Shown: piece by piece, positions 28,063-39,051 of the stretch
Position numbering within the stretch: position 1 is the first letter of the stretch
Layout of the letters: each line of letters begins with the position of its first letter
Origin: Strigamia acuminata
Lineage: Eukaryota > Arthropoda > Chilopoda > Geophilomorpha > Linotaeniidae
Length of the DNA stretch: 64,000 nt
Assembly (NCBI GenBank): GCA_949358305.1
Contig: OX442316.1
Location: forward strand, 9,610,001-9,674,000
Direction: 5' to 3'
The notes under the pieces: generated by a model
Told to the model about the DNA's origin: nothing
Databases searched by the model: none
Seen by the model: the letters and a program-made list of their open reading frames with translations, nothing else
Made by a program: the position numbers and the translations under genes

Positions 28063-28324
28063 GCAATTTAACAGACTCAACAAACCAAAGATAAGCCAAA
28101 AAAAACGAGTCAATGAATAAAGAATTCGGTCAAACTTAAATTAATAAAAAAATAAAAGAATTGCTCAATTGATTTGGCAAGGTCGTCTGAGAAAATTGAA
28201 AGTTGGTACTGGAATTTCAGTTAACAACATGCAAATTTTACAATAATTTTAAAATTATCGGACTTCGTCTAAAATCATTTTGTCGAACGATAGTTACCTA
28301 TTCTTATTTTCTATTTTAAATCGA
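28063..28324. other. Spacer 3' of the SDR array
   Basis: AT-rich sequence between the MITE and the decayed SDR copy. Nothing recognisable. Confidence 0.4.
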
Positions 28325-29128
28325 TTAATCAGCTTGGGGGTCAAAACCAACATCAAAAAGTCAATAACTAATTTCTGAACCTCACAAGAGATCAATCTAA
28401 AAATAAAAATATTAAAAATCACAATTGTCATAAATTAATCTCCAAGATACAAGTATAGCATTTCACTTACGGCAAAAGTCGGGCAAGAATTTCCCAAACA
28501 AAAGGTATGTAAAGATGCTCGGCATTCCTCTGAGCCGCTACATCAGGTTCAATTAAAGGATGAAGTAATGGAAATCTAAAGAGAAAAAAAAATCGCATAG
28601 GTATCTAAGAGTTTACAAATATTGTTAGTATACCGTACTTTATTCTTGGATGTTTAGCCAGCCCTGTGTTTATGATGAATGGGTAAACAGTGGTCAGAAA
28701 AACATTCGGGTTGTTATAATAGCGAAGTTCTTCACCGAGGGCTTCCATCATTCCAGTCATTGCAAACTTTGATGTGCTGTATCATTTAAAAATTACCGAT
28801 AATTAATATTTAACTGATGAATAAACTATGCCATAAATATATATTCGTATTTTTGACACTTAGCACATGCTCCATTAATCCATGGCCCTATAGACTGAAA
28901 TACCAATGAACAATTACACTTTTTTGTTAACGTAAATTTACCAATAAGGCACTAAGTTTGGTGTGTGGCAAATTTCCCACATAGTGAAGACATCGCTACA
29001 ATATGTCCCTGATTTTTGGAAGAAATTCGTGTATTGTCTGCAAAGTGAAAAATATAATTTTATTATTAAATCATGTAACTATTATAACGTATTGAATTAA
29101 TACCCAAAAATGTGCCATCACATTGACA
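28325..29128 (-). pseudogene. Decayed SDR copy (SDR-A), N-terminal exons lost
   Basis: Remnants of exons 4 to 7 of the neighbouring dehydrogenases are clear on the minus strand: about 28,937-29,032, 28,639-28,776, 28,471-28,575 and 28,325-28,396. Exon 4 has lost 13 bases and gained 2, which shifts the frame. Exon 6 lacks 21 bases in frame. Exon 7 lacks one base before the C-terminus. Only about 20 bases of exon 3 remain (to about 29,125). They run straight into sequence matching the region about 45 bases upstream of SDR-B's start codon (from about 31,497). A single deletion thus removed exons 1, 2 and most of 3, including the cofactor-binding TGxxxGxG and the NNAG motif. Confidence 0.85.
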
Positions 29129-29130
29129 GA

Positions 29131-30006
29131 CTAGGTGCTTTCTTATCTAAACTGCATGGTTAAAAGAAATTAACTTTTACTGATGTCCATTTATGAATGA
29201 GTTGTTGGATGTTTGTCAATTATATTTAATGATTCCCAATAAAAATTTAGATTTAAAAAAGTGTGCTTATAATCGCAAGGTTGAAGTGAATCTTCTCAAC
29301 TCATTCCAAATTGCCAAGTAATTTGTCCACAGACGACAATACTATAATAATTATTGTATTTTTCTGTTTAAAAATATCGTCCACCCCCCACAAACTCGGT
29401 AAACAACAAAATCAAGAATACTACGTCATAAATTCGAAAATACCAAGGTTAACATCAAATAACAAATGTAAAAAAGTGTTTTAACTTAATCAAAAAAGAA
29501 ATAGTAGTTCAGTGTTTATTGTTTGTGTGAATAAACACGTCCAAAAGGAAAAATACAAAAACAACTCGCAATAGAGCCTCGTAAGTAATTTTTCTAACTT
29601 TTGGCAAATGTGTGTGTGAGGTAGGTTAATGCTTTTCCTTCAAAAGTATTTGAGCTTAAATGTTTCTTTGCTGTCTATTGTTCAACAGTGATTGACTTTA
29701 AAATCGAAATAAAATAACAAACTGAGTTAGAAAAGGTGAACAACGATGCTAGAATAAAGCATGCATTTCATAAGCTTTTACAATTAAAATTGTTACAAAA
29801 TGACAAAATCTGAAACATCAAATACCCAAATAAAATTAAGCGTTCAAAAATTCTGTTTATATAAATTATTTCAATTGCTATAATATGGTAACTTAAAAAA
29901 GTTGTTTAAAATTTCATTTAGAATAACGTTTTTCAATGTAAGCGCTCAAGTTGTTTCGCCATATTCATAAAAATAAGACTTTTTAAATTTTCCTATTTCA
30001 CATCAT
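29131..30006. other. SDR-A upstream flank and spacer
   Basis: The part nearest 29,130 resembles the upstream flank of SDR-B. The remainder is AT-rich with no exon. Confidence 0.4.
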
Positions 30007-31448
30007 CTAATGGTCTGCTTGCGGATTGAGGCCAGCATCGAAAAAGTCCGTAATCAATTTCTGAACCTTGCGAGGCAACAATCTAAAAATTAAAAACAAT
30101 GTACCGTAGCCTATAAATTAATGTTTTAAAAATATTTGACATACGGCAAAAATCGGATAATGAATTCGAAGAAAAAAGGTAAATAAACATGTTCGACATT
30201 TCTCTGAACTCCATCAATTATTTTTTGAGCTGCTTCGTCAGGTTCAAATATATGATTTAATAATGGATATCTGTAAAATAAATTCCATGTATTTTTATCT
30301 GCAAGTTTGAAGAATAATTATTATTACGCACTTGACTCTGGGGTGTTTGAACAGCCCAGTATTTACCAGAAATGGATAAACAGTGGTCAAAAATATATTT
30401 GTTTTTTTGTAAAAGCGAAATTCTTCACCGAGTGTTTCCATCATTCCAGTTACAGCAAACTTTGATGAACTGTAATTAAAAATTATTTATTTCGATGCAA
30501 TAACAGTGTGCCATCGGTTAATTTCTCCACGTAAACTTACCAATATGGCAGTAAATTAGGTACACCTAGTTTTCCGGCTATCGAGGACATCGCTACTATA
30601 TGTCCATGATTCATCTCTATCATTTTTGGAAGAAATTCCAATATTGTCTGTAAAATATCTTCTTAATCAATAAATCAGAAAAATGATTGTATGTGATTGA
30701 ATACCGTACCCAAAAATTTGCCATCACATTAACTTCCATGGTTTTACGAATATTATCGTAAGACCAGTCTTCAAAAGGCTTTGAATACAAAATACCAGCG
30801 TTGTTAACCAAAATTGTGATGTTTCCTATTTCTTCAAATATCTAGAAAATTAATATAAATTATTTATTTTTAACTTCTGATCTTGTCTTCAATATTTTAG
30901 TTACCTTTAAAGCCGTTTGTTTCACCGCATCTCTGTCAGTTACATCACAATTGTAATAAGTGGCTTTTCCATTGGCCTTTTTAATATCAGCAACTGTTTG
31001 CTTCAAGCCATTCTAAAAAATAAACATAAAACTATATTTTAGCTGAGAAGATTGAAGAACTTTTAAAATACAAAACTGATTAGAAATTAGTCAGTGGGGA
31101 GGTGAAAAGTTTTGATGTCAAATTTTATCAAATCACAGATTTAAAGTACCGTAATACAAAGTTAGAATTATATTTATCTAAGCTCTCAAACAACTAATAA
31201 ATATTAATTATTACCTCGTCAATGTCCCACAAAACTAAATGGCCACCTCTTCGTGCAAATTCAAGGGCCAGTTCCCGTCCCATGCCGTGAGCAGCTCCAG
31301 TAACTAAAATGATTTCCCCGTTCAGTGGCTTTTTGGCAGGCCGAATGACCAAATGGAAAATTGCCAATATCGTTGCAATGAAACAACGCCATAACAACTG
31401 AATAAACTCAATTATGAAGAGAGAAAGGGAGTAAAAACAGAGTATCAT
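30007..31448 (-). CDS. SDR16C-like short-chain dehydrogenase (SDR-B)
   Basis: Seven exons: 31,215-31,448; 30,905-31,012; 30,710-30,841; 30,541-30,647; 30,332-30,469; 30,145-30,270; 30,007-30,082, giving 306 residues. A hydrophobic N-terminus (about residues 2-35) should anchor it in ER or lipid-droplet membrane. TGAAHGMG (50-57) is the Rossmann cofactor loop. Asp75 after strand 2 (LVLWD) suggests NAD(H) rather than NADP(H). NNAG is at 127-130, and the catalytic set is Asn152, Ser180, Tyr193 and Lys197 (YCSSK). The anchor plus this motif set fits the SDR16C/17-beta-HSD11-13/epidermal retinol dehydrogenase group, which oxidise retinoids, sterols or fatty alcohols; the substrate here is unknown. 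It is the left-most intact gene of a tandem array. Confidence 0.88.
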
Positions 31449-32176
31449 GATGTTACACGAGTGAAATAATTAACATCAAGATTACCGTATTTTGGACTTG
31501 GTGCTGTCTTATCTAAATTGCTTTAAAAGTTATCGGCAGACGGTTTTTTGTGGAAAATGTGCACACATTGCGTTTAAAGTAATATTTAACGTCATTTTGT
31601 TTGATTTTTAAACTTCAAATACACGTAAAACTAACGACTTCATACTGGTTGCAACACTTCTCACTTTGCAAGATGTATCGGTCCATTTTATTGGTCTATT
31701 TCGAAGTTTTTTTAAAAAAAAAAATAGTGATACGGAATAAGAAGTGGCCAGCTCAAATTATTAGTTACGGAGGCTTAACTATAAGGTTGGTAACGAATGG
31801 CATGCCACATAAAACAATCAAAATCCAGTTCTGTATACAGGAAATGTGGCATGCCAAGTTTAATCATTCATAAACAATAAGTATTCTTTTTTTCTTCTTC
31901 TTTATTAAATTACCATCTAACCCTTAAATCTAAAGAAAATGTAAACTTTTGCACCAAAAAAAAAATTCTTTCAACGTGTTCAATATGAATAATGAATTTA
32001 TCAATCGCATAATTGCAAACCGAATACCTTAACTGTGAATATCAAACAAATTTGAATGTTTAATATTTCCATCTCAATAAACCATAAATTAAATATAAAA
32101 TAAAAATAAAGGAATCAAATAAAAAGTTTAAAAATTTCTGTAACATCAAATAAAACTTTATAATAAAATTATACTG
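31449..32176. other. SDR-B upstream region with palindrome
   Basis: Contains a 13-base inverted pair (TGGCATGCCACAT at 31,798-31,810 and its complement at 31,844-31,856) around a 33-base loop. The part at about 31,610-31,700 is paralogous to about 34,430-34,520 upstream of SDR-C, so the tandem copies carry their flanks with them. No TATA box is convincing. Confidence 0.5.
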
Positions 32177-33855
32177 TTAATCGGGTTGCAAGTGAAGGCC
32201 AATGTCGAAGAAGTCTATTAACAATTTCTGAACACTGCGAGGCATAAGTCTATAGATTAAAAATATAATCAGTATGATAAATGTATAAAAATATTTTACT
32301 TACGCGTTTGCTCGAGCATATATTTCCATAAAAAAAGGAATATAAACATGTTCGTCATTTCTTTGCACTCCATCAATTATTTTTTGAGCAGCTACGTCAG
32401 GTTCGGTTATTGGAAAGATCGATGGATATCTGGAAAAAATTAATATATATATTTTTTTTAATTCTTGAATATTTGTCAAAAGATTTTATTACACACTTGA
32501 TTTTCGGATATTTAACCAACCCTGTGTTCATTATGCATGGATAAACAGTTGTCAAAACAATATTTGTGTTATTATAATGACGTAGTTCTTCGCCAAGTCC
32601 TTCCATCATTCCAGTTATAGCAAACTTTGATGTGCTATAATAAAACAAAAATAAGAAAATTGGTTCTGTATTAACAAATTATAATCATTCATTGTTTGTA
32701 ATAAAATGCAATCAATAATAAAAAAAAATTAGACAAATTTACACGTATGGCAGTACATCAGGTGAACCAAATTTTCCGGCAATCGAAGACATCGCCACAA
32801 TGTGTCCACGATCCATTTCTAACATTTTTGGAAGGAATTCCTGTATTGTCTACAATATTAAAAGCTTTTTTTAAATCAATAAATCCCGAACATGTGGATG
32901 AAATCAACATACCCAGAAGTATGCCATCACATTAACTTCCATCGTCTTACGAATATTTTCATGAGCAAATTCCTCGAAACGTTTAGTATATAAAATACCA
33001 GCATTGTTAACCAAAATTGTAACGTCTCCTATTTCTTTCCGTATCTAACACAAAAAAGAAATTACCCACTTTTAAATTTAGCTTTTCTCTTTTATCGTTT
33101 ACCCTTAAAGCTGTCTGTTTCACTGCATCCCTGTCAGTTACATCACACTTGTAGCAAACAGCTTTTCCATTGCCATTTTTAATATCAGTTACTGTTTGCT
33201 TCAATCCATTCTAGAAAATAAAAAAGGGCAAAATTATTTCTAATGAATATTTGGTAAAATTAACTTGCGGGATAACCAGCTATAACTTGGTACAAATGTG
33301 TAAAAACAATTAAAGCTGGCGAAACAGGTCAACATGGAACATCAAAACAACAAATGAAAAAGATGTTTCTGTAGGCTTGAACTCACCTGTTAAAAAACAC
33401 CTTTTCATTTGTACATAATTATTTCTTACATTTACCAAATTTGTTTTATCTTTAAACTTTTCATTTGTGATCGACTCAACTCAATCACCGTGCAATTTCA
33501 TAAAAATGTGTCACCAGTTGGACGGTTCAGTTTAAATTAAGATTCAAAAATAGAATTAGTTTTTTCATATGCTGACGAATGTGTATTTAGTCGATCTGAA
33601 ACAAATAATATTAATAATTACTTCGTTAATGTCCCATAAAACTAAGTTGCCTCCTCTGCGCGCAAATTCAAGAGCCAGTTCCCGACCAACACCATGTGCA
33701 GCTCCAGTAACCAAAATTATTTCCTCATTCAGTGGTTTTTTGTCAGGCTTGATGACCACCCTATAAATAGCTAAAATCGTAGCAATCAAACAACGTATTA
33801 AAAGCAAAAGAAATTCAACAACGAAGACGAAATAAGAATAAAAATATAGAATCAT
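32177..33855 (-). CDS. SDR16C-like short-chain dehydrogenase (SDR-C)
   Basis: Seven exons with the same phases as SDR-B: 33,622-33,855; 33,103-33,210; 32,913-33,044; 32,743-32,849; 32,497-32,634; 32,304-32,429; 32,177-32,249, giving 305 residues. It keeps the N-terminal membrane segment, TGAAHGVG (50-57), the Asp after strand 2, NNAG, the active Ser 13 residues before Tyr, and YVTSK as the YxxxK motif split between exons 4 and 5. Intron 1 (about 410 bases) is longer than SDR-B's. All motifs are present, so the enzyme should be active. Substrate unknown; a retinoid or fatty-alcohol role is inferred only from the family. Confidence 0.87.
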
Positions 33856-34681
33856 ATTGGCCGACTAGACACGAGTGAAGTAACAATTGACGTGATGCCG
33901 TTTGATCACATTAACGCAAGTAATCTCGTAATCCGAAAGCACCAAATGTTTATTTTTACCATATGCCGGTTGTCCAGTTATTTCCATCCACATCCTGGAT
34001 TTTTTGTGCTACGTCCAGCTAAACCAAGGAAAAACAACAACGTGTTTCACCATTTCAAATTAAAATTATTTCGATCAATTTATTGTGCAGAAGTGCACAT
34101 GGCGGCACATGGTTTGTTTTCGACCGTTTAATTTGCCGGTGCGATGATATGACGTCAAGTATGGCAGCCCATCTGTAAAATAAAAATATATACGGAGTAT
34201 TTGATTTGAACCATGGAACGTTATATTTTGAAATAAAATGCATCGTAAATAAATATAACGCATTGAAAATCAATTGCACTTATTTATGTATTGCAAAAGA
34301 ATTACAATAATAAATGAATGTTAAATTCAGTTTTCTTGATACAAATATATTTCCATATATGAAGCACAAATTGCATTTAAATGTATTTGTCTCATCATTT
34401 TGCTTGATATTTTAATTTCTAATACGGATAAATAATGACTCCATCCATAACGATTGCAACACTTGCCAGTTCGTAAGATGTATCAATCCATTTTATTGGT
34501 CGATATTTCGTTATAATGAATACATAAAAATGACGTGGATGGTTGGTTGGCCATACAAATCAACACCATGTTAAAAAAATTTGATATACAACAAACTTTC
34601 GTTATAACGAACCGATTTCTCGTTATAACGAGGTTCTATTGGATACTTTTTAAAAATTCCTTGAACGTCAAATAAAACTTT
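33856..34681. other. SDR-C upstream flank
   Basis: Holds a CRE-like GACGTCA (34,151-34,157) and sequence shared with the SDR-B flank near 34,430-34,520. A DNA-transposon end fragment lies at 34,597-34,642. No exon is visible. Confidence 0.45.
34597..34642. mobile_element. Possible pogo/Tigger-type terminal fragment
   Basis: CGTTATAACGA occurs twice in tandem, followed by GGTTCTATTGG. Read on the other strand this gives AATAGAACCTCGTTATAACG, close to the termini of pogo-like elements (AGAACCTCG followed by TATAACGA). Only one end is seen; a similar CGTTATAATGAA lies at 34,508. Assignment is from general knowledge of these termini. Confidence 0.4.
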
Positions 34682-36226
34682 TTAATCTGGTTGCATGGAA
34701 ACGCCCATTTCCGTGAAATCCAATAGTATTTTCTGAACACTGCGAGGCATTAGTCTAAGGATTAAAAATATAATAAAACTAGAACATACCTATACGATAA
34801 ATGCCTACAAATATTTAACTTACGGCCCAACTCGAGATAATATTTCCCACAAAAAAGGTATATAAACATGTTCGTCATTTCTTTGCACTCCATCAATTAT
34901 TTTTTGAGCAGCTACGTCAGGTTCGGTTATTGAAAAGAACAATGGATATCTGGAAAAAACAAAAATAGTTTTTTTTTTTTAAATTCTTGAATATTTGTCA
35001 AAGAATTTTATTACACACTTGATTTTCGGATATTTAACCAACCCTGTGTTCAATATGAAAGGATAAACAGTTGTCAAAACAATATTTGTTTTATTATAAC
35101 GACGTAGTTCCTCGCCAAGTCCTTCCATCATTCCAGTTACAGCAAACTTTGATGTGCTATAATAAAAATAAAATTGGTTCTCTAGTAACAAATAATAAAG
35201 AATAAGAATAAATAAAATACAATCACACAATAAACGAAAATTGAACAAATTTGCATACGTATACGGCACTGTATCCGATGAACCGAATTTTCCGCATACC
35301 GAACACATCGCCACTATGTGTCCACGATCCATTTCTAACATTTTTGGTAGAAATTCCTGTATTGTCTACAATATTAAACGCATGTTTTTAAATCAATATA
35401 TCCCGAACGTATGGATGAATAGGAAATCAACATACCCAGAAGTGTGCCATCACATTAACTTCCATCGTCTTACGAATATTTTCAGGAGCAAATTCCTCAA
35501 AATGTTTTGTATAGAAAATACCGGCATTGTTAACCAAAATTGTAACGTCTCCTATTTCTTTCCGTATCTAACACAAAAGAAATTACCCACTTTTAAATTT
35601 ATCTTTTCTCTTTTATCGTTTACCCTTAAAGCTGTTTGTTTCACTGCATCCCTATCAGTTATATCACATTTGTAGCAATCAGCTTCTCCATTGGCATTTT
35701 CAATATCAGTTACTGTCTTCTTCAATCCGATCTAGAAAATAAAAAAAGCCAAAACTATTTATCATGAATATTTTGTAGAATCAACTTGTGGGAGAACTAA
35801 ATTATTTGCACCGAAAATTCTGTAGGAATATGTTTACAATATGGGTAGACTACAACCTGGAGCGCAGAAAATCAGGTTTAGGTGTAATCAAAAACAGAAT
35901 TATTTTTTTATTTATTTGCTGACAAATAGGTATTTTGTCGATCTAAAATAAACGATCATTACCTCGTTAATGTCCCATAAAACTAAGTGGCCTCCTCTGC
36001 GCGCAAATTCAAGCGCCAGTTCTCGACCAACGCCATGAGCAGCTCCAGTGATCAAAATTATTTCCCCATTCAGTGGTTTTTTGGCAGGTTTGATGACCAC
36101 TCTATAAATAGCCAAAATCGTTGCTATCAAACAACGCAATGAAACCCAAACAAGTTCAACAACGATCACACAACTAGAGTAAAAATATAGAATCGTGTTG
36201 ACTAACACCGCGGTGACTGACAACAT
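34682..36226 (-). CDS. SDR16C-like short-chain dehydrogenase (SDR-D), shifted start
   Basis: Seven exons: 35,963-36,226; 35,624-35,731; 35,436-35,567; 35,259-35,365; 35,019-35,156; 34,824-34,949; 34,682-34,754, giving 315 residues. The Met used by SDR-B and SDR-C is ACG here (36,194-36,196). The next in-frame ATG, ten codons upstream at 36,226, is the likely start and lengthens the hydrophobic N-terminus. TGAAHGVG, the Asp after strand 2, NNAG, the Ser 13 residues before Tyr, and YTTSK are all kept. The active-site loop is unusual (MCSVCG in place of MSSIAG), with two extra cysteines near the catalytic Ser. Probably active; the altered loop may change substrate. Confidence 0.85.
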
Positions 36227-36373
36227 GGTGACTGCTAGAGAAACGATAAAGAACCGGACCAAAAGTAAAATAAGAACGGTCTTATCAAATCACAGGTCAT
36301 AAATCTATGATCAAATTACGTGCAAGTCCTTTGAAAGCGCCAAATGTTTTCAGAAAAAATTTCCCGAACAGGA

Positions 36374-36440
36374 ACACCGTTTATCCTAATTATACCGAAT
36401 ATCGTTTATCTTAATTATACCGAACACCGTTTATCTTAAG
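36374..36440. repeat. Tandem repeat, 25-bp unit x 2.7
   Basis: Units begin at 36,374, 36,399 and 36,424. Each contains CGTTTATC followed by C/T and TAA, and the first two close with TTATACCGA; the third stops after CTTAAG. It lies about 150 bases upstream of the SDR-D start codon. Confidence 0.8.
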
Positions 36441-37018
36441 TCGATTCATAAACCACTTCAGTCGTGGTTTTGGTTTTTGCGGTTTTTGGTGATGGTTTTT
36501 GATGTCATTCGGTTTACAGAAACGGTTAAAACCAAAACTGTGAGCGCGCCTATTTTTAAAAAGACCGAGGCTATTTCCACCGATTCTGGTGTCGGTGGAA
36601 ATAGACGCCTGGGCTATTTCTACCGATATTCTTCAAAATGGTCTCAGAAATCGGTGGAAATAGCCAATGCGTCTACTTTCTGAGACTCCGAGATACGAGC
36701 TGCAAAAATCGTTTGCATTTTGCAGTTTTCAGAAGAAAAGAAAATTTTACAAATTTTGAATAAAAAAAAAAAAATAGAAATTTACCATTTTCCTATTTTT
36801 CTTTTCCCCTTCAAAACTAGACTGAAAAATATAGTAAAATTGCAAATTTCTATTTTGCTTTTTTTACATTCAAAACTGGACTAAAAAAAAATAGAATTTG
36901 ATATTTGGCCATTTTTCTATTTTTGTTTTTCAGCCAATTTTTTATTTTCTAAAAGAAAAATTTTGCTTATTTTGCTTATTTTTCCGAAAACTGCAAAATG
37001 CAAAAGATTTTGCAACAA
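36440..37018. repeat. Nested foldback repeats
   Basis: CTATTTCCACCGA occurs in alternating orientation four times (36,571-36,583; inverted 36,592-36,604; a variant at 36,614-36,626; inverted 36,651-36,663), making two adjacent hairpins. Immediately right, TTTGCATTTTGCAGTTTTC (about 36,712-36,730) is repeated inverted at 36,986-37,005, bounding an AT-rich block of about 315 bases. An outer GGTTTTGGTTTT is inverted near 36,528. This looks like several small inverted-repeat elements inserted into each other. No ORF. Confidence 0.65.
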
Positions 37019-38178
37019 CCGCCAGCGCCATCACCAGGGATTCGTTTCATCGCATGGCTCCGCCCATATTCAAAATGGCGGTATCCATGTTTACCTCGGT
37101 GTTTACAACGTGGTTTTAAACTTGTAACACGGTCCGTGCTTGTAATCACGCAAAGGTTTCTGTTCGCGCTATTATTATTTAGCAATGAGTAAAATAGGGG
37201 CAAAAAGCGACAGCAGAAGTAAAATGGCGCTTGATGCACTGATGGAAAATGACAGATCAGAAAACCTGGACCGTTCGGTAAATAAATTGTGTTCTAAGCG
37301 AAACACCAAATATAATTCTGTAAAAGGTTGATGTTATACATAAAAAATTAAATTAACTTTATAGTTACCTGTGTTTCAGTTCAAACGAACACAAAGAGGT
37401 TTGTGGAAAGCCAACTTTTAGGTGATGAGATAAATTCGAGCACCAATCCGATTAAGGCGGTACGAAATTTGACGACAATCCTGTGGTAAAAAAAATAAAA
37501 TTTAATATGAATTAACAAAGTTTTCACATCTATTATTATGAATTAAATCTAGGATGTTGATTAAGATGACGCCCGGGCACTAGAAAGTATCAGGAGAAGA
37601 GTTCAAAGAAAAAGTGACCGAAATACGAACCGAACTATCATCAGAGACAACGACATGAACTCGATCCTTATTCTTCATACTTACTGAGAACAGAGTAATT
37701 GATGGCTTTGTCTACCACTTCTTACAGTACAGTCATGGTCATAAAAGTTGTCTGTCCTGTATCCACCAGGTACTGCAAAAACACACAGACACAAATTTAC
37801 ATTTAAATGATGTCACTCAATCACCTTCACATCATGGGTTTAGATAATTGTGTAACATCATTGAAATGTCAATTTGTCACAATATATCAGTGTGTCTTGG
37901 CACTACCTGGTGGATACACCTGAAAACGCTCATTCTGCAAGTGAGCTTCAAACTGGACTGGGACAATTTTTATGACCACGCCTGTAAATTAATTCTTTAA
38001 AACGAACTCAATTTTCACTTTTAATTTGATTTTTTTTTCTTTTCAGATTCGAGCATGATAAAGGAGAATATATACAACGAGCTTATATTGGATCTGATTA
38101 AAATTAATTATCACCAAACAATAACAAGTGAAATTAGAATAAAATTAGGAATTTCTAAATGTAGAGATAATAAAATAA
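37019..38178 (+). other. Doubtful small multi-exon gene or lncRNA
   Basis: A YY1-like AAAATGGCGG (37,073-37,082) precedes an ATG at about 37,185 (MSKIGAKSDSRSK...) with a donor (TCG followed by GTAAAT) near 37,278. Possible later exons start after CAG near 37,380, after CTAG near 37,554, and after TTTTCAG near 38,046. The last ends in a Lys-rich frame with stop and AATAAAA near 38,172. Phases do not join cleanly and the 37,554 exon has an in-frame stop in its best frame. It may be a non-coding transcript or a decaying gene. A MITE sits in the proposed last intron. Confidence 0.25.
37730..37984. mobile_element. Tc1/mariner-like MITE
   Basis: The left end CAGTCATGGTCATAAAAGTT matches the inverted right end CAGGCGTGGTCATAAAAATT. 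Both are flanked by TA (37,728-37,729; 37,985-37,986). A second inverted block, TATCCACCAGGTA, lies about 35 bases in from the left end and about 70 bases in from the right. The 255-bp element has no ORF. It is related in sequence to the element at 48,159-48,369. Confidence 0.85.
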
Positions 38179-38271
38179 AACCTTATCACTAAAATTGCAT
38201 TTTTTCTTTTATTTCATTAAACAAACTATAAAAATATACATCAAACATAAATAATGTTTTTATTTCTATCT

Positions 38272-39051
38272 TTAGTGGTATTTGACAAACGGTGCCGGTC
38301 CAGCATATCCCAATCCTGCGTAGCCCAAGCCTGCGTATCCCAAGCCGTGTGGGTCAACAGCTGCGCGTGCCGCAGCGTCAACATGGTGGGCGTAATGCGC
38401 GGATTTTGCAGCAGCTACTTCGGGTGTGTCCGATACAGGGACGGGGATTCCAGTTCCAGCTGCATTGAATCCCAATGCTCCACCAGAATAATCGATGTGG
38501 ATCTTGGCTCCTTCTGGACTGATGTAACTGTAACTGCCGGCCACACTGCCATCAACTCCTCTCACTTCTGACCGATGGATTCCATCAGCGCTGGCAAAAC
38601 CGTAGTTGTATTGACCCGCTGTGTCTTGGGTGTGGAAACCGGAATGACCGATGTGTGGTCTGATGAAGGCAGGAGCAGCGTAACCTGCTGGCCCAACCAA
38701 GTTTCCTGCCGAAGCAATTGCCACTAGGCAAGTTAAAAAAATCTGAAATAATAACGAGTCAAGGACATCAGCATACCATTTACGCCGGTGAGAAAGAGTT
38801 CAGAAAGTGAAAAACAAAAAGCAGTAGCGATACTACCGCTCTAGGAATGACCTTGCTTAGCTCACTTTTGCTCTTAATTCAATTCTAATCTGATAATCTT
38901 GCGGATAGCGGTAGCATGAAGAAATTAAATTGAAATTGTAATTGAAATTGAGAGATCAAATTAAAAATAAGTTAATAAGTGCATCGTTTTTGTGTGAGTT
39001 TTACATGGGGAAGCGTAGGCTTAATGTTTGTTCGCTTACCAATGAATGCAT
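38272..39051 (-). CDS. RR cuticle protein with C-terminal GYAGL repeats
   Basis: Two exons: 39,040-39,051 (MHSL) and 38,272-38,742, giving 160 residues. The tiny first exon splits the signal peptide (MHSLIFLTCLVAIASA). An extended Rebers-Riddiford region follows (GQYNYGFASADG, then GSYSYISPEGAKIHIDYSGGALGF), with SGG where classical members have ADE. This is a chitin-binding structural protein of the exoskeleton. After it come VSDTPEVAAAKSAH, an Ala/His-rich helix and three GLGYA repeats near the end. TATAAAA lies about 60 bases upstream of the ATG on the minus strand (39,112-39,118). It is divergent from the cuticle gene at 40,565. Confidence 0.92.

Noticed and set aside
31601-31873. 90-codon + strand ORF upstream of SDR-B
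   Set aside because: It spans the palindrome and flanking DNA that is paralogous to non-coding sequence at 34,430-34,520, where the frame is not kept.
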